From the NCBI RefSeq assembly GCF_021043395.1, contig NZ_JAJNKE010000001.1:62001-126000 (forward strand): a stretch of DNA of 64,000 nt. Reading direction: 5' to 3'. Below the pieces are notes generated by a model. That model did no database searches and was not told where the DNA came from. It saw only the letters and a list, made by a program, of their open reading frames with translations. Position numbers and translations under genes: made by a program. This document shows, piece by piece, positions 54,091 through 62,910 of the stretch; the stretch's first letter is position 1, and each line of letters starts with the position of its first letter. The DNA is from Clostridium guangxiense. GTDB taxonomy: Bacteria; Bacillota; Clostridia; Clostridiales; Clostridiaceae.

Positions 54091-56286
54091 TTAGTCTCCT
54101 GTCTCTTCAAGTGTAATATTTACAGTGCTATCTTTATGAACATGGGTATTAGGCTTAATATCCTGCTCATCAACCATACCTGCTCCTGTAAACTTAACTT
54201 TAAGACCAAGACTATTTAATAGCTTTTCAGCATTTTCTTTGCTATAACCTGTAAGATCAGGAACTATAACTTCACCATTACTATTATAGTTTGCACTATC
54301 CCCTGTGTAAAGTATAATTTTAGTACCTTCCTTGACAGTCATACCTGGAAGAGGAGACATGTTTGAAACATACGTTCCGCTGCCTTCTATAGTGCAATCA
54401 ATATTCAAACTTTTAAGTGTTTTTATTGCATCTTCTTTTTTTATACCTCTTATATTAGGTAATACAACATCTTTAAGCAGGCTCTTTGCAGTTTCATCGC
54501 TAGAAGCATCTCGTTTTATGTTTAAATAATTAAATATATCGTTAAAAACTTTTTGACCTACAGGTGCTGAAATTTGTCCTGCATAATAATTTGAAGGATC
54601 TGGTTCATCTATGGATACAAAAACTGTAACCTGAGGATCATTGGCTGGTGCCATTCCAACAAAAGAAGCAATGTATTTTCCACCTTCATATCCACCACCA
54701 TTTGGGTTAGGTTTTTGTGCTGTACCAGTTTTCCCTCCTATGTGGTAACCTGCTATATATGCTTTTTTACCTCCACCTTCAGATACAACCTTTTCTAGGT
54801 AACCTCTTAATTTACTAGCAATACTGCTGTCTATTACTTTCGTTTTATTATAGTTGCCATAAGCTTTATCCAAAACTTCTTTATTAGAAGAGTCTTCATG
54901 GTCTATTTCTTTCATGACATGTGGTGTTATAAGATATCCACCATTTGCCACAGCATTAAATGCTTGCATATACTGCATTATAGATACTGTATCTGTTTGT
55001 CCAAATGCAATTGTAGCTGCTTCAACAGGTCCTATCTTAGCAGTAGGTTTTATTATACCTTTTGCTTCACCTGGCAAGTCAACTCCAGTTTTTTTGCCAA
55101 AACCAAGTTTGCTTATATATTTATTTAATAATGTCCCTCCAAGTCTTTCTCCAACTGTAGCAAAACCAACATTGCATGAATTTTTCAGTATATCTATAAA
55201 ACTTTCCTTACCATGTCCTGTACGCTTCCAGCAGTGAATAGTTCTATTTGCAACTACAATACTTCCTCCACAGTTAAATTCATCATTTTCATGTACTACT
55301 CCTTCAGACATAGCAGCAACAGAAGTTATTACTTTAAAGATAGAGCCTGGTTCAAAGGTATCACTTATTGCTCTATTTCTCCACTGCTTTTGAAGTTCAT
55401 TGCTAGTTTTAGTCTTATCCCAAGGTTCATTTAAATTATAGTCAGGCTTATTTGCAAGAGCTAATATTTCACCATTTTTAGGGTTCATTATGACAATAGT
55501 AACTGCCTTAGCTTTATTATCATTTAATGCTTCCTGAGCAGACTTTTCTGCAAAATACTGCATGTTTTTATCTATAGTTAAAATCACATCTTTTCCATCT
55601 ACAGGTTTAGTATATTCAGAAATAGTATATGGTAGGTTTTTACTGTTTCTATCTAATTCAGCAATTCTCATTCCTGAAATTCCTTTTAAGTACTTATCAT
55701 ATTCAAGTTCTACTCCAGTAAGTCCGTTACCATCTGAATTCGTATGTCCAATTATCTGAGATAAAAAATTGCCATTTGGATAATAGCGTTTTGTATCAGG
55801 TGAAACAATAACTCCATCAATTTTTAATGCAGCTACCTTATCTGCTTTTGATTTTTCAACACGTCTGGCTAAAATTGCAGAGCCCATTGACCTACCATCT
55901 TTAAATTTTTTATTGAGTTCTTTATCAACCTTTTTCTTTTCCATGCCTAAATCTTTTGATAGTTCCTCTGAAAGTTCATTAAGAGTAATAGTCTTTTTCT
56001 TTGCAATGTAGTTTTTTATAGTATTTAAATCCAAATCAATTCTATATACATTTCCACTTACTGCAAGTTCATTTCCAAATCTATCAAGTATCTTTCCTCT
56101 TTTAGCAGCAATTTTAACCTCGCTTGTCCATTGTTCTATAGCCATAGCTTTGTATTTAGGTGACATCATAACCATAACTTTAAACAGACTATAACATAAA
56201 AAGCAGACAAGTACTATCAATATTATAAATACTGCAAGTAATCTGCTTTTTATATTAGCCCTATCAAATAAAACTTTTTTTGCCAA
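54091..56286 (-). CDS. Class B penicillin-binding protein with two PASTA domains (SpoVD/PbpB-like)
   Basis: D,D-transpeptidase that cross-links septal or cortex peptidoglycan. About 731 residues: one N-terminal membrane helix (about 16-38), a dimerisation domain, a transpeptidase domain with S315-I-F-K318 (FEPGSIFKVITS), SCN in KNSCNVGFA and KTG in IGGKTGTAQKP, then two PASTA domains (LPNIRGIKKEDAIKTLKSL and VPDLTGYSKENAEKLLNSLGL). The start is TTG at 56286, seven bases after GGAGGT; the open frame to 56301 begins within that site. Two PASTA repeats fit both PbpB and SpoVD. Confidence 0.94.
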   Translation of the reverse strand: MAKKVLFDRANIKSRLLAVFIILIVLVCFLCYSLFKVMVMMSPKYKAMAIEQWTSEVKIAAKRGKILDRFGNELAVSGNVYRIDLDLNTIKNYIAKKKTITLNELSEELSKDLGMEKKKVDKELNKKFKDGRSMGSAILARRVEKSKADKVAALKIDGVIVSPDTKRYYPNGNFLSQIIGHTNSDGNGLTGVELEYDKYLKGISGMRIAELDRNSKNLPYTISEYTKPVDGKDVILTIDKNMQYFAEKSAQEALNDNKAKAVTIVIMNPKNGEILALANKPDYNLNEPWDKTKTSNELQKQWRNRAISDTFEPGSIFKVITSVAAMSEGVVHENDEFNCGGSIVVANRTIHCWKRTGHGKESFIDILKNSCNVGFATVGERLGGTLLNKYISKLGFGKKTGVDLPGEAKGIIKPTAKIGPVEAATIAFGQTDTVSIMQYMQAFNAVANGGYLITPHVMKEIDHEDSSNKEVLDKAYGNYNKTKVIDSSIASKLRGYLEKVVSEGGGKKAYIAGYHIGGKTGTAQKPNPNGGGYEGGKYIASFVGMAPANDPQVTVFVSIDEPDPSNYYAGQISAPVGQKVFNDIFNYLNIKRDASSDETAKSLLKDVVLPNIRGIKKEDAIKTLKSLNIDCTIEGSGTYVSNMSPLPGMTVKEGTKIILYTGDSANYNSNGEVIVPDLTGYSKENAEKLLNSLGLKVKFTGAGMVDEQDIKPNTHVHKDSTVNITLEETGD

Positions 56287-56291
56287 ATAGT

Positions 56292-56801
56292 TTACCTCCA
56301 AAAAAATAGCTTGCTTTCAATTACCTCCACAATACTTTTTCCTTGGTTGCTTTCGCCGTCATTTTTCTCTACTTTCACACTACTTTTATTTAAATTTACA
56401 AAAACAGCCTTAGTATTATCTGGCTGAATCATATGTAATTTTTCTGTAGCCTTACTTTGTATTTCATCAATATTACTATACGTCATAAGTTTCCTATTTA
56501 AATCATCATTTTGGTTTTTTAAAACATTTGACTTATCTTGTACATTTGCCAATTCCCTTTGTAATGTATAGATTGTTGAATACCTGTATATAATAGTAAA
56601 CCCTAATATAAAAGTGATAAAAATAGATGCAATAATTCTAGCTTGCCTTTTTAATCTTATCTGTTTTTTTCTTCTAAGTACATTTTTTCGAGACTCTTTT
56701 ATTTTTTTGTATTTGTCATCTTCAGTATTTCCTATTTCTTTTTTTTGTGGACTTAATGCTGTACTTCCTTCAACAGAAAATTTTTTATTTGTTATTATCA
56801 C
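56292..56801 (-). CDS. ftsL: FtsL-like cell division protein
   Basis: About 169 residues: a cytosolic basic N-terminus, one membrane helix (about residues 50-70, IIASIFITFILGFTIIY) and a leucine-zipper-like coiled coil (TLQRELANVQDKSNVLKNQNDDLNRKL) ending with a SNIDEIQSKATEKLHM segment typical of FtsL. It partners DivIB and DivIC. The start is probably the GTG at 56801, eight bases after GAGAGG. It lies between rsmH and the PBP, as in Bacillus. Confidence 0.88.
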   Translation of the reverse strand: MIITNKKFSVEGSTALSPQKKEIGNTEDDKYKKIKESRKNVLRRKKQIRLKRQARIIASIFITFILGFTIIYRYSTIYTLQRELANVQDKSNVLKNQNDDLNRKLMTYSNIDEIQSKATEKLHMIQPDNTKAVFVNLNKSSVKVEKNDGESNQGKSIVEVIESKLFFWR

Positions 56802-56835
56802 TTTATTCACCTCTCATAAATATTATAACTACTCT

Positions 56836-57768
56836 TTATATTTTTTCTGCCACCCTTAACTTCGCGCTTCTGCTTCTTGGATTAATACTAATTTCATATT
56901 CAGAAGGCTCAACTGGCTTTCTGGTTATGATTTCAATTTTAGGTATCCTACCACATACACACATTGGAATATCTGGAGGACATATGCATGGATTCTTAAG
57001 TTCTTTAAATTTATTTTTCACAATTCTATCCTCTAAGGAATGAAAAGTAATTATACACATCCTTCCACTATCTGCTAACTTATCAACACCATCCTCAATA
57101 GTACTATTTAATATTTCAAGTTCACCATTTACTTCAATTCTTATTGCTTGAAAAGTTCTTTTAGCTGGATGTGGTCCTTGTCTTCTAAACTTAGCTGGAA
57201 TGGCACTTTTTATTATTTCAACAAGCTCAAGGGTAGAATTTATATCTCCTTCGTTTCTTTTGTTTACAATAAACTGAGCAATTCTCTTTGCAAATTTTTC
57301 TTCTCCATAATTTCTTATTACTTCATATAATTTATTTTCGTCGTAACCATTTACAACATCAAAAGCAGAAAAATTACTGTCTTTATTCATTCTCATATCA
57401 AGAGGTGCATCATGCATGTAGCTGAATCCTCTTTCCGGTTTATCCAGCTGGTACGAGGATACTCCTAAATCCATTAAGATTCCATCTACTTTTTCTATAT
57501 CGAGTTTATCCAATATATTTTTTATATTATGGAAGTTATCATGTACGTAAGTTACATTTTTATATTCTTTAAGTTTTTCCTTTGCTGCATTTATTGCATC
57601 TGTATCTTGATCTATTCCTATAAGCCTTCCTTTTTCCGATAATCTTTTTAATATTTCACTGGAATGACCCGCACCTCCCAACGTACAATCTACATATATT
57701 CCATCTTTTTTTATATTGAGCTTTTCAATTGTTTCATTTAAAAGCACTGAAACGTGTTTAAATTCCAT
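56836..57768 (-). CDS. rsmH: 16S rRNA m4C1402 methyltransferase RsmH (MraW)
   Basis: SAM-dependent N4-methyltransferase for C1402 of 16S rRNA. The 310-residue product has [18 protein letters not shown], the SAM motif [63 protein letters not shown] and the C-terminal LRVAEKI. The length is normal. It lies 14 bases after mraZ in the classic mraZ-rsmH-ftsL order. Confidence 0.97.
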   Translation of the reverse strand: MEFKHVSVLLNETIEKLNIKKDGIYVDCTLGGAGHSSEILKRLSEKGRLIGIDQDTDAINAAKEKLKEYKNVTYVHDNFHNIKNILDKLDIEKVDGILMDLGVSSYQLDKPERGFSYMHDAPLDMRMNKDSNFSAFDVVNGYDENKLYEVIRNYGEEKFAKRIAQFIVNKRNEGDINSTLELVEIIKSAIPAKFRRQGPHPAKRTFQAIRIEVNGELEILNSTIEDGVDKLADSGRMCIITFHSLEDRIVKNKFKELKNPCICPPDIPMCVCGRIPKIEIITRKPVEPSEYEISINPRSRSAKLRVAEKI

Positions 57769-57782
57769 CTTTATTCTCCTTT

Positions 57783-58211
57783 TTATATCCCAAGTTCACT
57801 CATTTTTTCAGCTATTTCTTCCATATCAATATCGGATTCATTATATTCATCCCATTTTTCTTTACTCCATATTTCAATTCTTGTAGATACTCCTATACTT
57901 ACAATTTCTTTACCTATACAGGCATATTTTATAAGACTTTGAGGGATTAAAGCTCTCCCCTGCTTATCAATATTAATTTCATTGGCCCCTGAAAAGAAAA
58001 ATCTTACAAACGCCCTAGCATTACGATTTGTTAGTGGTAATTTTTTTAACTTTTCCTCGAGTGATCTCCATTCTACTATAGTATAAGCATAAAGACATCC
58101 ATCTAAACCTTTTGTAATAACAAAACTTTCTCCAAGCTCGTCACGAAACTTAGCGGGGATTATTATTCTATTTTTACTATCTAATGCATGCTCATATTCA
58201 CCTATAAACAT
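57783..58211 (-). CDS. mraZ: Transcriptional regulator MraZ
   Basis: AbrB-fold DNA-binding protein that controls the division/cell-wall cluster it heads. The 142-residue product has two MraZ repeats: [42 protein letters not shown] and [42 protein letters not shown]. The ATG at 58211 follows GGGGTG; the frame back to 58253 is rejected. MraZ usually binds repeats upstream of its own gene; I could not identify a clear set in the 58212-58449 gap shared with ychF. Confidence 0.96.
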   Translation of the reverse strand: MFIGEYEHALDSKNRIIIPAKFRDELGESFVITKGLDGCLYAYTIVEWRSLEEKLKKLPLTNRNARAFVRFFFSGANEINIDKQGRALIPQSLIKYACIGKEIVSIGVSTRIEIWSKEKWDEYNESDIDMEEIAEKMSELGI

Positions 58212-58380
58212 ATTTTCACCCCAATTATGTAAATGCTCACCACTTTCAACCACTTTTAACCACTATATATATATTCTATAATAATATAAAATCCCCTCCT
58301 TTTAAAGTGAAAACTTTAAAAATTTTAAACTTTTTTTTGCAAACTTTTTTATAATTTAACAAACACGTTTTTTCCCATTC

Positions 58381-58409
58381 TTGAATTAATATATATTGTA
58401 GAGTATAAT
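58381..58409 (+). promoter_or_regulatory. Sigma-A-type promoter of ychF
   Basis: TTGAAT (58381-58386) and TATAAT (58404-58409) with a 17-base spacer, 41 bases before the ychF start. Both boxes are near consensus. Confidence 0.8.
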
Positions 58410-58449
58410 TTATAAAGATTAATAAGTTTAGAAGGGATGTTACATATAA

Positions 58450-59547
58450 ATGAGATTAGGAATTGTTGGACTGCCTAATGTTGGCAAAAGTACTTTATTT
58501 AACGCTATAACAAAAGCTGGTGCAGAATCTGCAAATTATCCGTTCTGTACTATAGAACCTAATGTTGGAGTTGTAGCTGTTCCTGATAACAGACTTGATG
58601 TGCTTGAAAAAATGTATAATTCGAAGAAAAAAGTATACACAAGTATAGAATTTTACGATATAGCTGGTCTTGTAAAAGGTGCAAGTAAAGGAGAAGGTCT
58701 TGGAAATAAGTTTCTTGCACACATAAGAGAATCTGCTGCCATTGTCCATGTAGTAAGATGTTTTAAAGACGACAATATAGTACATGTCGACGGAAGTATT
58801 GATCCTATTCGTGATATTGAAACTATTAGCTTAGAACTCATTCTATCAGATCTAGAAATAATTGATAGAAGAATAGAAAAGACTATCAAGACTGCTCGTT
58901 CAGGTGATAAAAAATCTAAACAGGAGATGACAACACTTGATAAAATAAAAGCTCAACTTGAAGCTGGAAAACCTGTAAGAACTTTAGAATTTTCAGAAGA
59001 CGAAGAAGAATTTGTGAAAACTTTGTTTCTTCTTACATCTAAACCTATTTTATATGCGGCAAATGTTTCTGAAGATGATGTACTCTCAGGTAATCTTGAA
59101 AACGACTTAGTAAAACTAGTTGAGGATTATGCTGCAAAAGAAAATTCTGAAGTTATTCCTATTTGTGCAAGCCTTGAAGAACAACTTTCTTCTCTTAACG
59201 AAGATGAAGAAAAAGAAATGTTAGAAGAATATGGTCTTGAATCCTCTGGACTTGACAGACTTATTAAAAAGAGCTATAAGCTCCTTGGTCTTATGAGCTT
59301 TTTAACTGCTGGTCCAGATGAAGTAAGAGCTTGGACAATAGCAACTGGTACTAAGGCTCCAAAAGCTGCTGGAAAAATACATACAGATATTGAAAGAGGT
59401 TTTATAAGGGCAGAGGTTATCTCCTATGATGATCTTATTGCCTGTGGTTCTGAAACTGCTGCAAAAGAAAAAGGATTATATAGACTTGAAGGTAAAGATT
59501 ATATAATGCAAGAAGGCGACGTTGTATTCTTTAGATTCAATGTTTAA
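58450..59547 (+). CDS. ychF: Redox-regulated ATPase YchF
   Basis: OBG-family nucleotide-binding protein that prefers ATP and binds ribosomes. The 365-residue product has the G1 motif GLPNVGKSTLFNAIT, FCTIEPNVGVV, G3 DIAGLVKGASKGEGLGNKFL, and a C-terminal TGS domain (GPDEVRAWTIATGTKAPKAAGKIHTDIERGFIRAEVI). The length is normal. AGAAGGGATG lies before the ATG. It is a monocistronic unit convergent with the Lon-like gene, separated by palindromic element D. Confidence 0.97.
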   Translation: MRLGIVGLPNVGKSTLFNAITKAGAESANYPFCTIEPNVGVVAVPDNRLDVLEKMYNSKKKVYTSIEFYDIAGLVKGASKGEGLGNKFLAHIRESAAIVHVVRCFKDDNIVHVDGSIDPIRDIETISLELILSDLEIIDRRIEKTIKTARSGDKKSKQEMTTLDKIKAQLEAGKPVRTLEFSEDEEEFVKTLFLLTSKPILYAANVSEDDVLSGNLENDLVKLVEDYAAKENSEVIPICASLEEQLSSLNEDEEKEMLEEYGLESSGLDRLIKKSYKLLGLMSFLTAGPDEVRAWTIATGTKAPKAAGKIHTDIERGFIRAEVISYDDLIACGSETAAKEKGLYRLEGKDYIMQEGDVVFFRFNV

Positions 59548-59549
59548 AA

Positions 59550-59895
59550 ATATTACGAAGTAACTCTAGTTAAGGGTTTCAACTCGCTTTACTCGTTAAA
59601 AAACTAACTTTTTCACTTATGTGAAAAGTGAAGGGTTTGACGATGTTTTGCACGTCAAAGGTGAACTTTTCGGCTAAAGTCAAAAGTTAAGGTAATTTTT
59701 CTTCCGCTTTGCTGCGGAAAAATTATTAATTTAAATTAAAGATTTTCCATAGAAAAACGGAGGAAAATCATCATTAACTTTTTACTAAAGGTAAAAAAGT
59801 TCACCTTTTAACGAGCAGTGCAAGTTAAAACCCTTCACCTTTAGCTTTTTCGCCTTCTTTTCAGGCGAAAAAAATTCACTATTACTTCTCAGTAT
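59550..59895. repeat. Dispersed palindromic element, copy D (ychF/Lon-like junction)
   Basis: This 346-base stretch between convergent genes is almost all palindrome. Outer arms at about 59572-59601 and 59806-59835 pair at about 24 of 30 positions (AAGGGTTT, CTCGTTAAAA). Inner ends are GGTAATTTTTCTTCC (left) and GGAGGAAAATCATCATTAAC (right), the same type as in copies B and C, plus an internal TTCCGC/GCGGAA hairpin. It begins with TTACGAAGTAAC, also present in the palindrome at 9018-9106. No coding potential. Confidence 0.75.
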
Positions 59896-59927
59896 TTTTA
59901 AACTACAGGTAAAACTCCAAATAATAA

Positions 59928-62222
59928 TCAGTGCTTTTCTCTTTTAGTTACATACTTTTTAAGCTCACTTTTAGCTGCTCTTATCATATCTTCCCATTCC
60001 ACATCCATAAGTACATTAACTGCATCGCTAATACTATCCATAGAATAAACTGAAAACTTGTTATTTAATATAGCTCCTTCAACCTCATCGTTTAATACGA
60101 TATTATCTATATTAGCTTCCGGTATTAAAACTCCATGTTCCACATTGTCATCATATATGCTGCATACCTTATAAAAGCCCTCAATTTTGTAATTAACCCC
60201 TCCTATAGGCTGAGCTTCACCAAATTGATTAATTGATCCTGTCACTGCTATATTTTGTTTTATAGGTATTTTAGAAAGTGCTGAAAGCATGCATACCGTT
60301 TCTGCCACAGATGCACTATCGCCATCAAGTTTTCCATAAAGCTGCTCAAAAGATAAATGAAAGTCAATTGGAATTTTACTATAAATACCAAATGTTTTAT
60401 TTATAAAACCTTTCAGTATACTTATAGATTTACAGTGAATGTTGCCACTCAAATTGTTTTCCTTATTAACATCAATTATATTTCCATCACCTTTATAACA
60501 ATTACAGGTTATTTTCATTGGTTTTCCAAAGGTTGAATATCCTAAGTCAATTACAGATAGTCCATTAATTTGACCAATTTTTTTACCACTAACCTCTATA
60601 AGCATTTTCTTATCTTTGTAGCTCTCCATTATTCTTTTTTCAATTAAATCTTCGCTATAAATAACTTTTCTAACATTATCTTCAGTTATTTCTTCTCCTC
60701 TCTCCTCACAAGCCTCTAAGTTCGAGAGAGTAAGTATGTTAAATATATCATCAGTATCAATATAGTACTTTCTATTACTTTCAGCCATTCTAGACATATA
60801 TTTTTTTATTTCTTTATAAGCTGGCACTGAAAGTTCTTTTAATTTATTACCTTCACAAAAACTATTTAAAGTTTTAATTACAGTATTTTGAATTTCACTT
60901 TCTATTGGAAAAATCGGATTATATTCTGCTTTTATTTTAAATATGTCCTTAAAATCTCTGTCATAATTATACATCAAGCTGTAAGAATCATAATCGCCTA
61001 TCAAAATAACCTTAAGATTAACACCAATTGGCTCGGGAACTATTCCATTTAGACTTACCGCTTCAGCATATCCACGATTATAATTAAGCTTAACCTTTCC
61101 ATTCAAAAGTATCTTTTTTAAATAATAGTAAGATGCATTATATGAAAGTAAATTATTCACACGTATTATGAGGCATCCACCATTAGCTTTCAAAATAGCC
61201 CCTGCCTTTATAAGACTTATATCTGTTACATAAGTTCCGTTGTGATTCTCATATTTAATACTTCCAATAAGATTTTCTAGATTTGGGTCATCTTCATAAA
61301 TTATTGGAGGAGTTTCATTTTTATTATTGTCAACAATGACATTTATATAGTATTTTGATATTGCATTTAATATTTTAGCCTCATCATTCTCATAATTCAT
61401 GCTATAATTTTCAACTAATTCCTTCTCTATTTTCTCACATATTTTATTCAATTTATCTATTATCTCTTTAGATTCTTTAAATTCAGGAAAAAACTTGATC
61501 TTAGTACCTTCGGATTCATTTATGAGATAATTTTCGAAATATTTTTTAAGCTTACTTATTTCATCAGTTTCTATTTCCTTAAGTTTATCAAATGCAATAT
61601 TGGTTTTTTTCTTAAGCTCTTTTATTTTATCAAGTATTATTTCCTTGTCATCAAGACTCAATGTATCATATTCTTTTTCAGTCATTCCAGCTCCATCCTT
61701 AAGCGGAATAAAATTAAATCCTCCCTCAGTAACTTTAAATTGAAAGCCTTGCTTTTCCGATTCACTTATTATTTCATTTAAAATGTAGTTTTTCTTTTTT
61801 TGAACATTTTCTATTATTTTATTATGTTCCATATCGTCTGAGTCATTATAAAACTTATAGGTTAACTTAATATATAATTTCTTTATCATATTTAAATATT
61901 CATAAAATTTATTACCATATCCATTTGGAACTATCATACCTTCAACGTTTTTTGAATTATCAAAGGTAATATAGCATATATCATACGGTTTATGTTTATC
62001 TATTAAGACCTCATTTACATAATTTATGATACCCTCAAGTTTATGTTCACTAAATTTATCTACAATATAAATATTGTATCCAATCTTATTTATATTAAGT
62101 CCCTTTTTTATATTGTTATAAAATTCATTATCCTTATTGGAACATTTCTCTTCATCATAAGGTGTATCTTCATTGTATTTAGCATTATAAATTATATCTT
62201 CAGGAACCAATTTTCTATACAT
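59928..62222 (-). CDS. Lon-like protease with degenerate ATPase region
   Basis: A 764-residue member of the archaeal LonB/YcbZ-like group (COG1067 type). The C-terminal S16 protease domain is intact: catalytic Ser636 in LDGDSASVAETVCMLSALSKIPIKQ and Lys679 in GGVNYKIEGFYKVC, about 43 residues apart as expected. In family members the N-terminal GYNIFVTG-type motif leads into a P-loop GPPGTGKT; here the matching stretch (about residues 48-63) reads GYNIYIVDKFSEHKLE, without GKT. The Walker B-like GGCLIIRVNNLL also lacks the acidic residue. The middle contains a coiled coil. The protein may be an ATP-independent protease or adaptor. It stands alone. Confidence 0.85.
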   Translation of the reverse strand: MYRKLVPEDIIYNAKYNEDTPYDEEKCSNKDNEFYNNIKKGLNINKIGYNIYIVDKFSEHKLEGIINYVNEVLIDKHKPYDICYITFDNSKNVEGMIVPNGYGNKFYEYLNMIKKLYIKLTYKFYNDSDDMEHNKIIENVQKKKNYILNEIISESEKQGFQFKVTEGGFNFIPLKDGAGMTEKEYDTLSLDDKEIILDKIKELKKKTNIAFDKLKEIETDEISKLKKYFENYLINESEGTKIKFFPEFKESKEIIDKLNKICEKIEKELVENYSMNYENDEAKILNAISKYYINVIVDNNKNETPPIIYEDDPNLENLIGSIKYENHNGTYVTDISLIKAGAILKANGGCLIIRVNNLLSYNASYYYLKKILLNGKVKLNYNRGYAEAVSLNGIVPEPIGVNLKVILIGDYDSYSLMYNYDRDFKDIFKIKAEYNPIFPIESEIQNTVIKTLNSFCEGNKLKELSVPAYKEIKKYMSRMAESNRKYYIDTDDIFNILTLSNLEACEERGEEITEDNVRKVIYSEDLIEKRIMESYKDKKMLIEVSGKKIGQINGLSVIDLGYSTFGKPMKITCNCYKGDGNIIDVNKENNLSGNIHCKSISILKGFINKTFGIYSKIPIDFHLSFEQLYGKLDGDSASVAETVCMLSALSKIPIKQNIAVTGSINQFGEAQPIGGVNYKIEGFYKVCSIYDDNVEHGVLIPEANIDNIVLNDEVEGAILNNKFSVYSMDSISDAVNVLMDVEWEDMIRAAKSELKKYVTKREKH

Positions 62223-62322
62223 ATAATATACCTCCCCTACTTAACACATAAATTGTCTCTATATATTAATATTCTTAAAAGCTCATTTTAGGAACTTTTT
62301 TTATTTTTAATATTATCTATCG

Positions 62323-62351
62323 TTCACAAATGGATTTACCTATGCTATAAT
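62323..62351 (+). promoter_or_regulatory. Sigma-A-type promoter upstream of the small basic protein gene
   Basis: TTCACA (62323-62328) and TATAAT (62346-62351) are separated by 17 bases, about 100 bases before the start at 62458. The 235-base gap to the Lon-like gene otherwise holds nothing I can name. Confidence 0.65.
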
Positions 62352-62457
62352 AAACAAGATAATATGTAAATTTTCCTATTATACTTAAGATTGTAGCAAT
62401 TGAGCTTCTTCAAATATGAAATAATATTTAAATATTTATGTAAAAGGAGTTTTTAAA

Positions 62458-62877
62458 ATGAGTTTTAAAGAAAAAATGCAAAAGTATTACGCAGATAGTT
62501 TTATGAAAAAAAATGGTGATAGATTAACTCAAGTACAGGGTAATATAATTTCTGTAAAGGTTGAACAAAAAGCTGTATTATGGATTTTTCATAAATTAAC
62601 TGCAACTGTTTTAGTAAAACCTGATAGAAGTAGAAACATAGTAAGATGTATTTATAAAAGAAACAGATGGTTTAAAAAACCTGAGTTTATGACTTTAAAC
62701 CAAGGTAATTTAGTTATAGTTCAAGGTCTAAAAAGTACTTCAGGTAAAAAGGGCGATAAAAAAGAATTTATACAGATAATGAACATACGAAACTTAAGCA
62801 CCAAAAAAGACTTAGTACATATAGATGGAAATTCTGGTGAAGTTAAAACCATAAAGAAAGTAAGAAGAATGAAATAG
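62458..62877 (+). CDS. Conserved-looking small basic protein, unknown
   Basis: A 139-residue basic protein with no signal peptide, membrane helix or catalytic motif that I recognise. The middle is strand-rich (TQVQGNIISVKVEQKAVLWIFHKLTATVLVKPDRSRNIVRCIYKRNRWFKKPEFM then NLVIVQGLKS), a pattern compatible with an OB-like or SH3-like barrel, and the ends are rich in Lys and Arg, suggesting nucleic-acid or ribosome binding (inference). It has AAAGGAG before the ATG, its own promoter and a clear terminator, so it is a real single-gene unit. Confidence 0.75.
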   Translation: MSFKEKMQKYYADSFMKKNGDRLTQVQGNIISVKVEQKAVLWIFHKLTATVLVKPDRSRNIVRCIYKRNRWFKKPEFMTLNQGNLVIVQGLKSTSGKKGDKKEFIQIMNIRNLSTKKDLVHIDGNSGEVKTIKKVRRMK

Positions 62878-62903
62878 AGCTCCATATAAGGGCTCTATTT
62901 TTT
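62873..62903. terminator. Bidirectional terminator
   Basis: TAGAGC(T)CC (62875 on) pairs with GGGCTCTA (62890-62897) and is followed by six or more T residues on the plus strand and by AT-rich sequence on the minus strand. It ends the small basic protein gene and probably the Ca2+ ATPase gene, whose stop lies at 62911. Confidence 0.8.
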
Positions 62904-62910
62904 ATAATAT

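Noticed and set aside
54914-55237. 107-codon plus-strand frame within the PBP gene
   Set aside because: Antisense to the conserved transpeptidase domain.
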